A stretch of 64,000 bases of DNA from Verrucomicrobiota bacterium (lineage in GTDB: Bacteria; Verrucomicrobiota; Verrucomicrobiia; Opitutales; UBA953), in the NCBI GenBank assembly GCA_015061905.1, contig SUVQ01000001.1, forward strand, positions 294,877-358,876. The letters run 5' to 3'. The stretch's first letter is position 1, and the number at the start of each line of letters is the position of its first letter. Both the position numbers and the translations under genes were made by a program. Shown one piece after another: positions 10,082-18,644 of the stretch. A model generated the notes under the pieces. The model was not told where the DNA came from and ran no database searches. It saw only the letters and a list, made by a program, of their open reading frames with translations.

Positions 10082-10528
10082 TCAGGAAACGAGAGCTTTG
10101 AGTTCGGAAAGAAGGGCGGCGGCATCGACAACGCGTCCGGCGGCGTCCAGCGTCTTCGTATCTTTGTGCCAGCGCAAAATTTTTTGCATGAGCAAAAGAT
10201 AATCGCGGATCATCGAAGCGGGAACGCCGAGCAAAATCACGAGGTGCGCGCGATTGCCGTCTTCGTCCCAAGGAATGCCGGAATCGGAGACGCCGACGGC
10301 GATGCGGATTTCGTCAAGCGCGTCCGTGCGCCCGTGCGGAAGCGCGAGCCCGCGCCCGAGAAAAGTGGAGGAAGTGCGTTCGCGTTCGAGAGCCGCCGCC
10401 TTCATGGCTTCGAGAGCTTCTTTGGCGGCGACCTTTTGATGTTCAAACGCATTGAAAAGGGAAAGAAGCATTTCGTCGCGGGACGCGTTCCCGCTGAGAA
10501 TAACAGGTTGTTCGAGGACGTTCGGCAT
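10082..10528 (-). CDS. PTS EIIA type-2 (fructose/PtsN-like) protein
   Basis: Cytoplasmic 148-residue protein with the phosphorylatable histidine in GLALPHGRTDAL and the family ending VDAAALLSELKAL. EIIA-2 proteins take phosphate from HPr or NPr; lone copies such as PtsN act as regulators of ion transport and nitrogen metabolism rather than sugar import. No EIIB or EIIC is nearby. Its pairing with the CLC channel on the same strand fits a regulatory role on ion transport, but this is inference. Confidence 0.87.
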   Translation of the reverse strand: MPNVLEQPVILSGNASRDEMLLSLFNAFEHQKVAAKEALEAMKAAALERERTSSTFLGRGLALPHGRTDALDEIRIAVGVSDSGIPWDEDGNRAHLVILLGVPASMIRDYLLLMQKILRWHKDTKTLDAAGRVVDAAALLSELKALVS

Positions 10529-10576
10529 AGTCGTGGAAAACGTCCGAAAAACTAACAGAAATTTGCCTCAGGCAAA

Positions 10577-10773
10577 AGAGAGAAACCACAAATGAACACA
10601 AATAAACACGAATTATTTTTTTTTGTTTAACACAGATGTAGCAGATTCAAACAGATGAAAAACTTCGCGATTTTGCACGATTTATTTACCGCTAAGTAAC
10701 GAAAGTAAAAAAAACTTTATAGTAATTCCTGTAAAAAATTCGTGTTAATTGGTGTTCGTTCGTGGTCTCTTTT
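10577..10773. repeat. CACGAAT-type palindromic element in the 10529-10931 spacer
   Basis: Left arm 10577-10614 (AGAAACCAC, then GAACACAAATAAACACGAAT-like words) and right arm 10738-10773 are imperfect inverted copies. The core 10615-10737 is AT-rich with no ORF. The same arm words flank dinD at 39.8-40.8 kb and occur at 20907-20936. The rest of the spacer holds a T-run and a short leader ORF before the PEP-CTERM gene. Confidence 0.65.
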
Positions 10774-10879
10774 CTTTGTTTGAGCTTCACCGAATTGAAA
10801 TTTAGTGCACCGGCTTTGTTGGGCTTCGACCTCTCTTAAATGCGATAATGTGTCAAAATGATTATATTTTTGTTCTTGC

Positions 10880-10893
10880 TTTTTTTTTTTTTT
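10880..10893 (+). repeat. Run of 14 T before the PEP-CTERM gene
   Basis: A 14-base homopolymer directly upstream of GAGGAG. Such tracts can slip in replication; here it lies in the likely 5' leader or promoter spacer, so a length change could alter expression. This effect is a guess. Confidence 0.6.
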
Positions 10894-10904
10894 GAGGAGT
10901 TAAG

Positions 10905-10925
10905 ATGCCCGCTTATCTCAATTAA
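10905..10925 (+). CDS. Six-codon leader ORF (MPAYLN)
   Basis: ATG 10905 is preceded at a good distance by GAGGAG (10894-10899), the strongest Shine-Dalgarno nearby, and reads six codons to TAA at 10923-10925. The PEP-CTERM gene starts seven bases later and has no ribosome-binding site of its own. Translational coupling from the leader is plausible. The alternative is that the GAGGAG is simply a distant site for the main gene. Confidence 0.35.
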   Translation: MPAYLN

Positions 10926-10931
10926 TCTATT

Positions 10932-12080
10932 ATGAAAACAACAAAAATCTATATTAGTGCTCTCATGGCTGTTTGTGCTGCGTCCGCGGCTCAGGCTGAT
11001 GAATCACCGGTTGCTCTGGTTGATTACAACGGAACGAAAACATATAACGAAGATACGACTTTCTCCCATGTTGGAGTAGGATACTCCGGGGGAACCGGCA
11101 CGGTTACGGTTAATGGTGTAGCGACAATCAATTCGACTTTGCCCTATGTGCTGTCGAATGGGAATAAACGCTTCCAGTGCCAAATTCAAAACGGTTCTAC
11201 TTTCGAGGCAGATTCGATTGTGTTTAACGGCATAAAAAGCGACACCTACCCATGCGGATTCAATATACAGGGCACTGTAAAAACCGATAGCCTTACCGTT
11301 TCGAATTCGGCAGACAAAGGTACCACAATCACAATAACCAACACTGGTAAGATCGTGTCGAGTAGCGGAACGCCGGGGATTTTGACAATTGGCGAAAATA
11401 CCACGATGACGGTGCTGGGTTCGCACAATGAGTACTCTAACGGAACATCCGCCACTTATATCCCTGTCGTTGAGCTAGACATAAATGTAAACGGAGGAAC
11501 CTTAGACGTGCGGGAATATGTCGAATTGGCAGACATCACGTTGAATAGCGGGACCGCCAGCATTGATAAGAACTCAACGGTAGGCGATATCACGCTGAAC
11601 GCGGGCACGTTGACTCTTAAGGACGGCGCTGCCGTGTCCGGTATTACGATGGGCTCTTCCGTTGTTGCGCTGACCGATGGCGTTACGACGGACACCAGCG
11701 TTCTCAATATTTCAGGAGACGTTAAGACGGGCGCATTGACGCTTAACAGCGGAACGGTTAATTTTGAGGAAGGTGCCTCTATTGATCTTGGCGGAGAGGA
11801 TTTGTTCTTGAGTAGCCTTGTTGATGTTAATCTGAGTGTGGATTCTTTCGATAACATCGAAGATGTTGCGCTATTCACAAATGCGAAGAGCGCGGACGGC
11901 TTGGACAATCTTTCCGTAACCTTTACGGACGCGGAAGGCGTTACAAAAGCAGCGACGCTTTCCTACGGGAGCGACGGTTCTGTGGTAGCGAACATTCCCG
12001 AGCCGAATGCGTTTGGTTTGTTGGCGGGCTTGGGTGCGATTGCGCTCGCGGTTTCGCGCCGCCGCGTGAAGAAAGCTTAA
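10932..12080 (+). CDS. PEP-CTERM surface protein with repetitive beta-helix-like body
   Basis: A 382-residue exported protein. Signal peptide at residues 1-22 (MKTTKIYISALMAVCAASAAQA), a body of short repeating units rich in G, T, N and S (for example ITLNSGTASIDKN, ITLNAGTLTLKDG, LTLNSGTVNFEEG) as in autotransporter-like beta-helices, and a C-terminal sorting tail IPEPNAFGLLAGLGAIALAVSRRR with basic end. PEP-CTERM tails are cut by an exosortase, which is not in this window. Unlike neighbouring genes it contains no GGGAACG/CGTTCCC heptamer, which may mark recent arrival or a different composition. Function beyond surface display is unknown. Confidence 0.85.
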   Translation: MKTTKIYISALMAVCAASAAQADESPVALVDYNGTKTYNEDTTFSHVGVGYSGGTGTVTVNGVATINSTLPYVLSNGNKRFQCQIQNGSTFEADSIVFNGIKSDTYPCGFNIQGTVKTDSLTVSNSADKGTTITITNTGKIVSSSGTPGILTIGENTTMTVLGSHNEYSNGTSATYIPVVELDINVNGGTLDVREYVELADITLNSGTASIDKNSTVGDITLNAGTLTLKDGAAVSGITMGSSVVALTDGVTTDTSVLNISGDVKTGALTLNSGTVNFEEGASIDLGGEDLFLSSLVDVNLSVDSFDNIEDVALFTNAKSADGLDNLSVTFTDAEGVTKAATLSYGSDGSVVANIPEPNAFGLLAGLGAIALAVSRRRVKKA

Positions 12081-12107
12081 AGACCAGGGCTTAAAGCTAT
12101 AAAGAAA

Positions 12108-12145
12108 GCGTTCCCGTGATTCATTTCGCGGGAACGTTTTTTTTT
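12108..12145 (+). terminator. Intrinsic terminator after the PEP-CTERM gene, motif-paired stem
   Basis: CGTTCCCG (12109-12116) pairs with CGGGAACG (12129-12136), followed by nine T. The stem is an inverted pair of the genome-wide heptamer. Confidence 0.85.
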
Positions 12146-12146
12146 C

Positions 12147-12244
12147 GCGCAAAGCCGCTAAGCTGCGAAGTTTTTTTAAGAGGTTCTCGCGGAGCCGCAG
12201 AGACACGGTGTTTTTATTTAAAAAACTTTTAAGGCTTTGCGTGT
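12147..12244. repeat. CGCAAAG-type palindromic element
   Basis: CGCGCAAAGCCGCTAAGC at the left and AAGGCTTTGCGTG at the right are degenerate inverted copies, with GCAGAGACACGG-like words inside. Similar elements are at 14388-14491, 20599-20720 and 20862-20985. No gene is seen in it. Confidence 0.6.
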
Positions 12245-12310
12245 TTGCTCATCGTAGACCCTCTTGGTTTCATAGCTTATTCGGTATGCTTTATGATGAG
12301 GCAAGGTACC

Positions 12311-12349
12311 AAAAAAGAGAACAGCCGGGGGCGACTGTTCTCTTTTTTT
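12311..12349 (-). terminator. Terminator of htpG, probably bidirectional
   Basis: AAAAGAGAACAG pairs with CTGTTCTCTTTT around a GC-rich loop, with an A-run on one side and a T-run on the other. It stands just past the htpG stop, so it would end htpG on the minus strand; the T-run on the plus strand could act in the other direction too. Confidence 0.85.
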
Positions 12350-12365
12350 ATCGTTCTTTCTCTAA

Positions 12366-14219
12366 TCAGAGTTTTCCGAGAAGCTCGTAGATGCGTTGCG
12401 TCATGCCGCGCGGATTGTCGAGCAAGCCGGCGGCGATGAGCGTGTTGTCGAGCACCTGCTCGGCGATGAGCTTTGCCAGTTCCGGGTTCGCGTCGCGGAG
12501 CGTATCGAGCTTGTGCACGAGCGGGTGGCGCGGGTTGAGTTCGATTTTGACGGCAACGGGCTTGTCCGGCGTTCCCGCGTCTTTGGACATGAGCTTCATC
12601 ATGCGGCGCATGGTTGCCGTCATGAATTTGTCCGGATTGAGCGCGACGGCGGGCGAATCGACGAGGCGCGTTCCCGCGGCGCACTCGGCAACTTTTTCTT
12701 TTCCGAGCGTATCTGCGAACCAATTACAAAGCGCTTTCATTTTTTCTTCGGAAAGCGGCTCGCCCGTTCCCGTTTGCGGCACGTCGCCGAGCTCGATGTC
12801 GGCGGAATCGGCGGAAACGATGGATTTTTCCTTAAACGTTCCGAGCTGACCCATGACGTAATCGTCTGCGCCGTCGTAAAGGAAAAGCACTTCGATGCCG
12901 CGCGCCTTAAAGGCTTCGAGATACGGGCCGGACTCAATGGCTTCGCGGTTGGCGCCGACTAAGTAGTAAATTTCCTTTTGGGAATCTTTCATGCGTTCGA
13001 CGTATTCGGGCAGGCTCGTGAGCGTTCCCGCGTCGAGAATTGAGGATTCGCAGCGGAAGAGCGGCGCGAGTGCTTCGCGGTTGTCGAAATCCGTCGCGAT
13101 GCCTTCGCGCAGGTAATTTCCGAAGTCGCGCCAGAACTTGGCAAATTCTTCCGGTTTTTTCTTCGCGCGTTCTTCGAGACGCTTAATCACGCGCTTGGTG
13201 AGCACGCGGTTGAGTTTTTGAATAATCGTCGAATCCTGCAAGGTTTCGCGGGAAATGTTCAGCGGAATGTCGGCGGAATCGACCACGCCTTTCATGAAGC
13301 GAAGCCACTCGGGAAGCAGATTTTTCGGTTCGGAATCAATGAGCACTTTGCGGCAGTAAAGCGAGACCTCCGGCACGGCGCGCCCGAAGCCCATTGCTTC
13401 CGGATTGTGCGTCGGGAAAAACAGAATGGAATTGATCGCAAGCGGCGCGTCGGCGGCGAAGTGCATCCAGTCCTGCGGTTCGTCCCACGCGTGGCATTGG
13501 AATTTGTAAAAATCCTTGTATTCCTGCTCGGTAACGTCGCTTTTGTTTTTCAGCCAAAGCGCCTGCATCGTGTTGAGCTTTTCGCCGTCGAGCTTCAGCG
13601 GGAACGCGATGTATTTCGAATAGCGTTCGAGAACTTCCTTAACTTTGTCTTTTTTCGAAAAATCCTTGAAGTCGCTTTTGAGCTTGATGACGAGCTTCGA
13701 GCCGCGCGGGAGCGCTTCGCCCGCGTCTTCAATCGTGTAGCTGCCGTTCCCGTCGCTCGTCCAGCAAAGCGATTCTCCTTCGGCTCGCCAGGTGCGCGTG
13801 TAAAATTTCACTTCATCGGCAACCATGAAAACGGAGAAAAACCCGACGCCGAATTGCCCGATGAGATTTTCGTTCGCGCCGCCGCTTTCTTTGACTTTTT
13901 CCAAAAAAGCCTTTGTGCCCGAGTGCGCAATCGTGCCGAGATTTTCGACAAGCTCCTCGCGCGTCATTCCGATGCCGGAATCGGCGATAGTGAGCGTTCC
14001 CGCGGCTTCGTCCGTGGAGACTTCAACGGCGAGCTCGCGCGTCGGTTCAAAAACGTCTTTCTCCGTCAGTTGCGTGTAGCGGAGTTTTTCGAGCGCGTCG
14101 CTCGCGTTAGAAACGAGCTCGCGCAGAAAAATATCTTTATCCTTGTAAATCGAGTGCGCGACGATATCGAGCACTTGCTTCACTTCCGCCTGAAATGTGT
14201 GTGTCGTGGAATTACTCAT
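12366..14219 (-). CDS. htpG: Molecular chaperone HtpG (Hsp90)
   Basis: Cytosolic ATP-dependent dimeric chaperone. The GHKL ATPase signs are IYKDKDIFLRELVSNASDA, DSGIGMTREELVENLGTIA and GQFGVGFFSVFMVAD in the first 150 residues; middle and C-terminal dimerisation domains follow, ending at residue 617, a normal size. I chose ATG 14219 (MSNSTTHTFQAEVKQ), which matches the family N terminus; the frame stays open for 37 more codons upstream but those residues look like noise from the repeat-rich spacer. It stands alone, with its own terminator. Confidence 0.96.
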   Translation of the reverse strand: MSNSTTHTFQAEVKQVLDIVAHSIYKDKDIFLRELVSNASDALEKLRYTQLTEKDVFEPTRELAVEVSTDEAAGTLTIADSGIGMTREELVENLGTIAHSGTKAFLEKVKESGGANENLIGQFGVGFFSVFMVADEVKFYTRTWRAEGESLCWTSDGNGSYTIEDAGEALPRGSKLVIKLKSDFKDFSKKDKVKEVLERYSKYIAFPLKLDGEKLNTMQALWLKNKSDVTEQEYKDFYKFQCHAWDEPQDWMHFAADAPLAINSILFFPTHNPEAMGFGRAVPEVSLYCRKVLIDSEPKNLLPEWLRFMKGVVDSADIPLNISRETLQDSTIIQKLNRVLTKRVIKRLEERAKKKPEEFAKFWRDFGNYLREGIATDFDNREALAPLFRCESSILDAGTLTSLPEYVERMKDSQKEIYYLVGANREAIESGPYLEAFKARGIEVLFLYDGADDYVMGQLGTFKEKSIVSADSADIELGDVPQTGTGEPLSEEKMKALCNWFADTLGKEKVAECAAGTRLVDSPAVALNPDKFMTATMRRMMKLMSKDAGTPDKPVAVKIELNPRHPLVHKLDTLRDANPELAKLIAEQVLDNTLIAAGLLDNPRGMTQRIYELLGKL

Positions 14220-14313
14220 AATTACCGACACAAAATGCAAAATCCGTGCCAATTCGAAACATCCGCAGTTTTGCGTTCCCGTGAAAAATAAATAAAGAAA
14301 CACGGTAAATAAA

Positions 14314-14343
14314 ACCCCACGGATAGACACCGATAAACACGGA
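14314..14343. repeat. Single arm of CACGGAT words
   Basis: CACGGATAGACACCGATAAACACGGAT-like decanucleotide words in the spacer between htpG and menD, without a clear inverted partner nearby. It is read as a fragment of an arm-type element. Confidence 0.45.
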
Positions 14344-14387
14344 TAATTTTTTTTTCAAAAACATGCTTGACGGAGACGTTTTTTTTT

Positions 14388-14491
14388 CGCGCAAAGCCGC
14401 CAAGCCGCAAAGTTTTTTTAAGAAGTTCTCACGGATTCGCAGAGACACAGAGCTTTTTTTTGAGTTCTTTGCGTCTTGGCGTCTTTGCGCG
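14388..14491. repeat. CGCAAAG-type palindromic element upstream of menD
   Basis: Left arm 14388-14412 and right arm 14467-14491 are inverted copies with 23 of 25 bases matching (CGCGCAAAG..GCCAAG..GCAAAG words). The core contains ACGGATTCGCAGAGACACAG. The open frame of menD runs back through this element, which would explain spurious N-terminal extension. The rest of the 14220-14564 spacer shows no gene. Confidence 0.75.
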
Positions 14492-14564
14492 AGAAACTTT
14501 TCTCTACCCACGAAAAATTTTTGTTTCTTCAAAAAAAATGCCGGCGGGAGTAGAATGCCGAAAG

Positions 14565-16334
14565 ATGAATTTCCGGAACTCAAATGCGCTTTGGAGCGCG
14601 GTTTTTATGCAAACGCTGAAGAATTGCGGCGTGCGCACGGCGGTGGTTTCGCCGGGATCGCGTTCGACGCCGCTGACGGCGGCTTCGGCGGAAATTCGTC
14701 GTTTGGAAACCGTTCCCGTGCTCGATGAGCGTTCGGCGGGATTTTTCGCGCTCGGCTTGGCGAAGAGCACGGTGCGCCCGACGGTTTTGATTTGCACGTC
14801 GGGAACGGCGGCGGCGAATTATCTTCCCGCAGTCGTGGAAGCGCGGATGTCGCGCACACCGCTGATTGTCGTGACGGCGGATCGTCCGCCGGAGTTTCAG
14901 AATTGCCATGCCGGGCAAACCATTCCGCAGGTCGGAATTTTTTCGCATTTCCCCGTTTGGGAGAAAAACTGCGTTCCCGCGCTGAAACCTGCTTCGCTTG
15001 AAGAGGCGCGCGAGGCGGCGTTTGAAGCGGTGAAACAAAGCATGACGCAAAGCGCGCCCGTGCATGTGAACGTGCAGTTCCGGGATCCGCTGGCGCCGTC
15101 GGTTTGGGAAAAAACGTTTCCGGGGGAAATTCCCGGCGATTTTGACGTGCAAAAATTTTGCATGATTCCGCAGGCGCCGATGCGCGATTTTCTCGCTGCG
15201 GGAACGGACGCGGAGGCAATTTCTCTCGACGGAAAAAAAGTTTTAATCGTCGCGGGAACGGTGCCGCCCGGGCACGATGACACGTTTAATATCGAGCGCG
15301 TGAGCCGGAAATTTTCCGCGCCGATTTTGGCGGACGCGACGCATCCGCTACGCCAATTCCCGCCGGCACGGGAACGCCTGATTGAGCGTTACGACGCGAT
15401 TTTCCGCAACGCGGGTAAGCCGTATTCTCCGGAGCTTTCGCCGCTTCGCCCCGACGTGATTTTGCAAATCGGAACTTTGCCCGAAAGCAAATTTCTGCGC
15501 GCGTGGCTCGAATCGCTCGGCGAAACGCCGGTTTATCTTTTCAATTACTGCGGCGACAACACGGACGCGTTGGCGCGCCCGAACGCGAAAATCGTGACGC
15601 CGCGTTTTCGTGAAATCTGGAATAATATTTTTTGTAATTGCGAATCGGATACAAAAGGGAGCGTTCCCGCGAATGCGGAATTTCTCGCCGCGTGGAAGAC
15701 GGCGGATGCGCGTTTTAAAACAAAATCCGATGCGTATTTTAAAAACGGATACAAAAATACGGGAACGCCGACGGAGCCGCAAATTGCGCGTTTTCTCTGC
15801 GAGAATTTACTCGAATCCGAGACGGCGATTTTTATCGCCAACGGAATGCCGGTGCGCGACATGAATGCCTTTTGCCCGGCGGGAGCGCGCTTTTGGGCTT
15901 TTCACAATCGCGGCGCGAACGGGATTGACGGCACGCTTTCGACCGCGCTCGGCGTGGCGCACGGTTGCATGGAGCAGACGATTCTTTACACGGGAGATTT
16001 GTCGCTCCTGCACGACACGAACGGTTTTTTAATCGCGCCGCATTTTTGCGGAAATTTGTGCATCGTTTTGCAAAACAACGGCGGCGGGAACATTTTCCGG
16101 CACTTGCCGGTGGCGAAAGAGAATCCGCATTTCGAAAAACTTTGGCTCACGCCGCAACGTGCGGATTTTGAAAAAATTGCGGCGGCATACGGCGTCGACT
16201 ACGCCCGCGCGGGAACGCTCGCCGAACTCGGTGAGCTCCTTGCGCGTTTCCGCTCGAAGCAGGGGATTCACCTGATAGAAATTTGCACTGACGGCGAAGC
16301 TTCGCGTGCAATTCGCGGCGAGCTGAATAAATAA
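14565..16334 (+). CDS. menD: SEPHCHC synthase MenD (menaquinone pathway)
   Basis: Thiamine-diphosphate enzyme that joins isochorismate and 2-oxoglutarate. The N-terminal GVRTAVVSPGSRSTPLTAA, DERSAGFFALGLAK, CTSGTAAANYLPAVVEA and VTADRPPEFQNCHAGQTIPQ blocks are diagnostic; near the C terminus GANGIDGTLSTALGVAHG and the ThDP-binding GDLSLLHDTNGF are present. The start is set at ATG 14565 (MNFRNSNALWSAVFMQ), giving 589 residues; upstream frame overlaps a repeat. ATG 14538 is an alternative with a GGGAG site misplaced for it. Its pathway partner menC lies 18 kb away, so the men genes are not clustered. Confidence 0.94.
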   Translation: MNFRNSNALWSAVFMQTLKNCGVRTAVVSPGSRSTPLTAASAEIRRLETVPVLDERSAGFFALGLAKSTVRPTVLICTSGTAAANYLPAVVEARMSRTPLIVVTADRPPEFQNCHAGQTIPQVGIFSHFPVWEKNCVPALKPASLEEAREAAFEAVKQSMTQSAPVHVNVQFRDPLAPSVWEKTFPGEIPGDFDVQKFCMIPQAPMRDFLAAGTDAEAISLDGKKVLIVAGTVPPGHDDTFNIERVSRKFSAPILADATHPLRQFPPARERLIERYDAIFRNAGKPYSPELSPLRPDVILQIGTLPESKFLRAWLESLGETPVYLFNYCGDNTDALARPNAKIVTPRFREIWNNIFCNCESDTKGSVPANAEFLAAWKTADARFKTKSDAYFKNGYKNTGTPTEPQIARFLCENLLESETAIFIANGMPVRDMNAFCPAGARFWAFHNRGANGIDGTLSTALGVAHGCMEQTILYTGDLSLLHDTNGFLIAPHFCGNLCIVLQNNGGGNIFRHLPVAKENPHFEKLWLTPQRADFEKIAAAYGVDYARAGTLAELGELLARFRSKQGIHLIEICTDGEASRAIRGELNK

Positions 16335-16367
16335 AAATTTAAAACTTACAGTTCACGATCTACCTAT

Positions 16368-17402
16368 ATGGCTTATTATTATCAAAATCCCGGCGCGGAT
16401 CGCGTCGGTCCGATAGACGAAGTGTCGTTTTTTGCGCATGCGAATGCGGGAGCGATTTTTCCGAATGCGCAGGTGTGGCGCGAAGGCGAGGAGGCGTGGC
16501 AGGTTTGGGCGAATGTCGCCTCTGCGTGGATGAACGGTGAAGCGTCCGTTCCCGCCGTTGCGGAAGAAGAGGACGAGGGCGGGGCGGGTGAAGACGGATT
16601 GATTTCCGCAGATGTCGGGATGGATTCTTTCTTCGGGAACGCGTGGGAGATTTTCAAGCGACATTGGGGAAAATTTATTCTGAGCGGAATGCTGACGGGC
16701 GGTTTGGTAATGCTCGCGGAGGGCGGGAACGCGTGGGTCGATTCCCGCGAGCGTGCGGGAGACGCGCTTCCCGACGGCGTTGTTTTCGGGGTGGCGGCGG
16801 TTTCGTTTGTTTTCAGCGTTATTAGCGGCGTTTTCGGGTTCGGGTATTTGAAAATTACGCGCAAGGAAGACGCGGGAGCGGAAGTGCGGCTCGGCGATAT
16901 TTTCCCGTTGGGGCGTTGCTTGCGGAAAATGTTTAAATTTCTGGGTGCGGGGCTGATTTATATGCTCATTGTCATTCCGATTTATCTTTTAATGGTGTTG
17001 CCAATGATAGAGCCGCTTGCGCTTTCGCTTGTCGGAAATGCGGAGCCGGGGTTGGCGGAGATTTTTGTCGCGCTTGCGGCGTTCTTTTCCGGATTTGCCT
17101 TGCTTACGTGGCTGATGTTGCGCCTGTTGTTTGTATTTATGTTTGTTTTTGATACGGACTGCGGAGTTTTCGGTGCGTTTAAGGCGAGTTGGAGAATTAC
17201 GCGAAACCGATTTTGGCGGACGTTCGGCTACGGTGTTTTGACGTATCTGATTTTTGTGTTCGGCGTTCTTTTTACGCTGGGCTTTGGAGCAATTCTTCTC
17301 ATGCCGCTGGCTGGGATTTGGTTCATCGTGTATTACATAAAGCTTTGTAAAAACTGCGAATATGATATTCCCGAAAGCCGGCTTACGGGAACTCCGGACT
17401 AA
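16368..17402 (+). CDS. GYF_2-domain multi-pass membrane protein
   Basis: A 344-residue protein. Residues 1-50 resemble the GYF_2/DUF4339 domain (YYYQNPGADRVGPIDEVSFF...VWREGEEAWQVWANV); an acidic linker follows, then five or six hydrophobic segments from about residue 105 to 330 like the DUF975/glycerophosphodiesterase-membrane type region. Such proteins are common and uncharacterised in Planctomycetes-Verrucomicrobia. No catalytic motif was seen. It follows menD by 33 bp on the same strand and has its own terminator. Confidence 0.75.
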   Translation: MAYYYQNPGADRVGPIDEVSFFAHANAGAIFPNAQVWREGEEAWQVWANVASAWMNGEASVPAVAEEEDEGGAGEDGLISADVGMDSFFGNAWEIFKRHWGKFILSGMLTGGLVMLAEGGNAWVDSRERAGDALPDGVVFGVAAVSFVFSVISGVFGFGYLKITRKEDAGAEVRLGDIFPLGRCLRKMFKFLGAGLIYMLIVIPIYLLMVLPMIEPLALSLVGNAEPGLAEIFVALAAFFSGFALLTWLMLRLLFVFMFVFDTDCGVFGAFKASWRITRNRFWRTFGYGVLTYLIFVFGVLFTLGFGAILLMPLAGIWFIVYYIKLCKNCEYDIPESRLTGTPD

Positions 17403-17419
17403 ACTCCCGCGCGGCGTAA

Positions 17420-17462
17420 AAAAACGGGCGAAGCGTAATTTTTACCGCGCCGCCCGTTTTTC
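17420..17462 (+). terminator. Intrinsic terminator after the GYF-domain gene
   Basis: CGGGCG (17426-17431) pairs with CGCCCG (17452-17457), followed by T5; an A-run on the other side allows bidirectional use. Confidence 0.7.
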
Positions 17463-17591
17463 GTTTGCAAAGATTTCATTTTCGCCGCCGGCGGGAACGG
17501 GAGAGAGCGACCGCTAGCGGTTACGTTTTTCTCAATAAATTTGCGGGGGCGGTTTAAAAGATTCTTTATCGGTTTGGTTTTGTTTTGTGGA

Positions 17592-17620
17592 TTGACAGTG
17601 TAGGCGGTTATTCGTCTTAT
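17592..17620 (+). promoter_or_regulatory. Sigma-70-type promoter for the IdeS-like cluster
   Basis: TTGACA (17592-17597), a 17-base spacer and TCTTAT (17615-17620) stand 32 bases before the ATG of the first IdeS-like gene. This is the best consensus match noticed in the window. Confidence 0.6.
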
Positions 17621-17652
17621 AGGAGACAGAACCAAATCCGTAGTTAAAACCT

Positions 17653-18597
17653 ATGAAAAAGAAACTTTTTTTACTCTGTGCCGCCTCCGGATTTTTTCCG
17701 TCGCTTGCGTTTTCTGCATCGAAGACGTTGTTTGCGCCCGGCGTTTCGGAAACATCGGGCTGGTATGATACAAATAAAGCGTTTAATTCGGAAGATTCGG
17801 GGCTTTGTTGGGCGGCGACAGCTTCGAATGTTATTGCGTGGTGGCTTGATACGTATCGGCGCGGCGGCGGGGATTTGTCCGGCGTTCCCGCGCAGAAGCC
17901 CGCAGATATTTTCCAAGCGTTCAAAACGAACTGGGCAAATTTAGGCTATGATAATGCAGCCGGGGTTAATTGGTATTTTACGGGGAAGTTTTCGTCCGGG
18001 AGCGCACCGGAAGAACTGGAGATCAAAAATAGCGGAGGCTATTTGAAGGATCTTGACGGGGTGGGCGGCGGGAACGCCGCATGGGTTCAACTTGAGCTTA
18101 ACGAGATCGTCGGGGACTGGGGCGTTTGGAAGACAAAAAAAGCGTTTTTGAATAATATGTCCGGCAATTATTACGAGAACGAACCGCTTTATTCCCTTGA
18201 AAGTTTTTCGAATACGATAATCAATCAGCTTTCCCAAGGCGCGGCGATGCTGAGTGTGCACCAGCCGAATGCTTTGGTTAGCTCGACGGGGCATTCCATT
18301 ACGCTCTGGGGTTGTGAGTATGACGAGGAAACCAAGCTCGTCAGCAAAATATTTATTACGGATTCTGACGACCGCTACGACGGGCTGAAATCTTTTTCCA
18401 TTGTTGAACCTACGAACGGCAAAAGCGGGGTCGTGATGGATAATTACTGGGTAGATGCGTATCGCTACGGGAGTATAACGTCTTCGGTTATGATGTATTC
18501 GGCGTATATTCCGGAGCCGTCGGCGTTCGCCTTGCTCGCGGGCGCGGGAACGCTCTTGGTTGTTATTTCGCGTCGACGACGAAAAACTTCTCATTAA
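17653..18597 (+). CDS. IdeS/Mac-like cysteine protease with PEP-CTERM tail (copy 1)
   Basis: Exported 314-residue protein: signal peptide (MKKKLFLLCAASGFFPSLAFSAS), protease-like body, and sorting tail IPEPSAFALLAGAG..RRRRK. The body matches the IgG-cleaving IdeS family (peptidase C66) around its catalytic residues: LCWAATASNVIAWWLD with Cys52, GHSITLWGCEYD with His214, and FITDSDD with Asp237. The His-Asp spacing of 23 is close to IdeS (His262, Asp284 as I recall). Substrate is unknown; surface anchoring and host immunoglobulin as target are inference. First of three tandem paralogues behind a clear promoter. Confidence 0.78.
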   Translation: MKKKLFLLCAASGFFPSLAFSASKTLFAPGVSETSGWYDTNKAFNSEDSGLCWAATASNVIAWWLDTYRRGGGDLSGVPAQKPADIFQAFKTNWANLGYDNAAGVNWYFTGKFSSGSAPEELEIKNSGGYLKDLDGVGGGNAAWVQLELNEIVGDWGVWKTKKAFLNNMSGNYYENEPLYSLESFSNTIINQLSQGAAMLSVHQPNALVSSTGHSITLWGCEYDEETKLVSKIFITDSDDRYDGLKSFSIVEPTNGKSGVVMDNYWVDAYRYGSITSSVMMYSAYIPEPSAFALLAGAGTLLVVISRRRRKTSH

Positions 18598-18644
18598 CGG
18601 ACTCTGCTTTAATACGAAATCATTAAGTTAACATACAAAAAACC

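Noticed and set aside
12208..12439. Short plus-strand ORFs between the PEP-CTERM gene and htpG
   Set aside because: They run through a repeat element, the htpG terminator and the end of htpG, and encode nothing recognisable.
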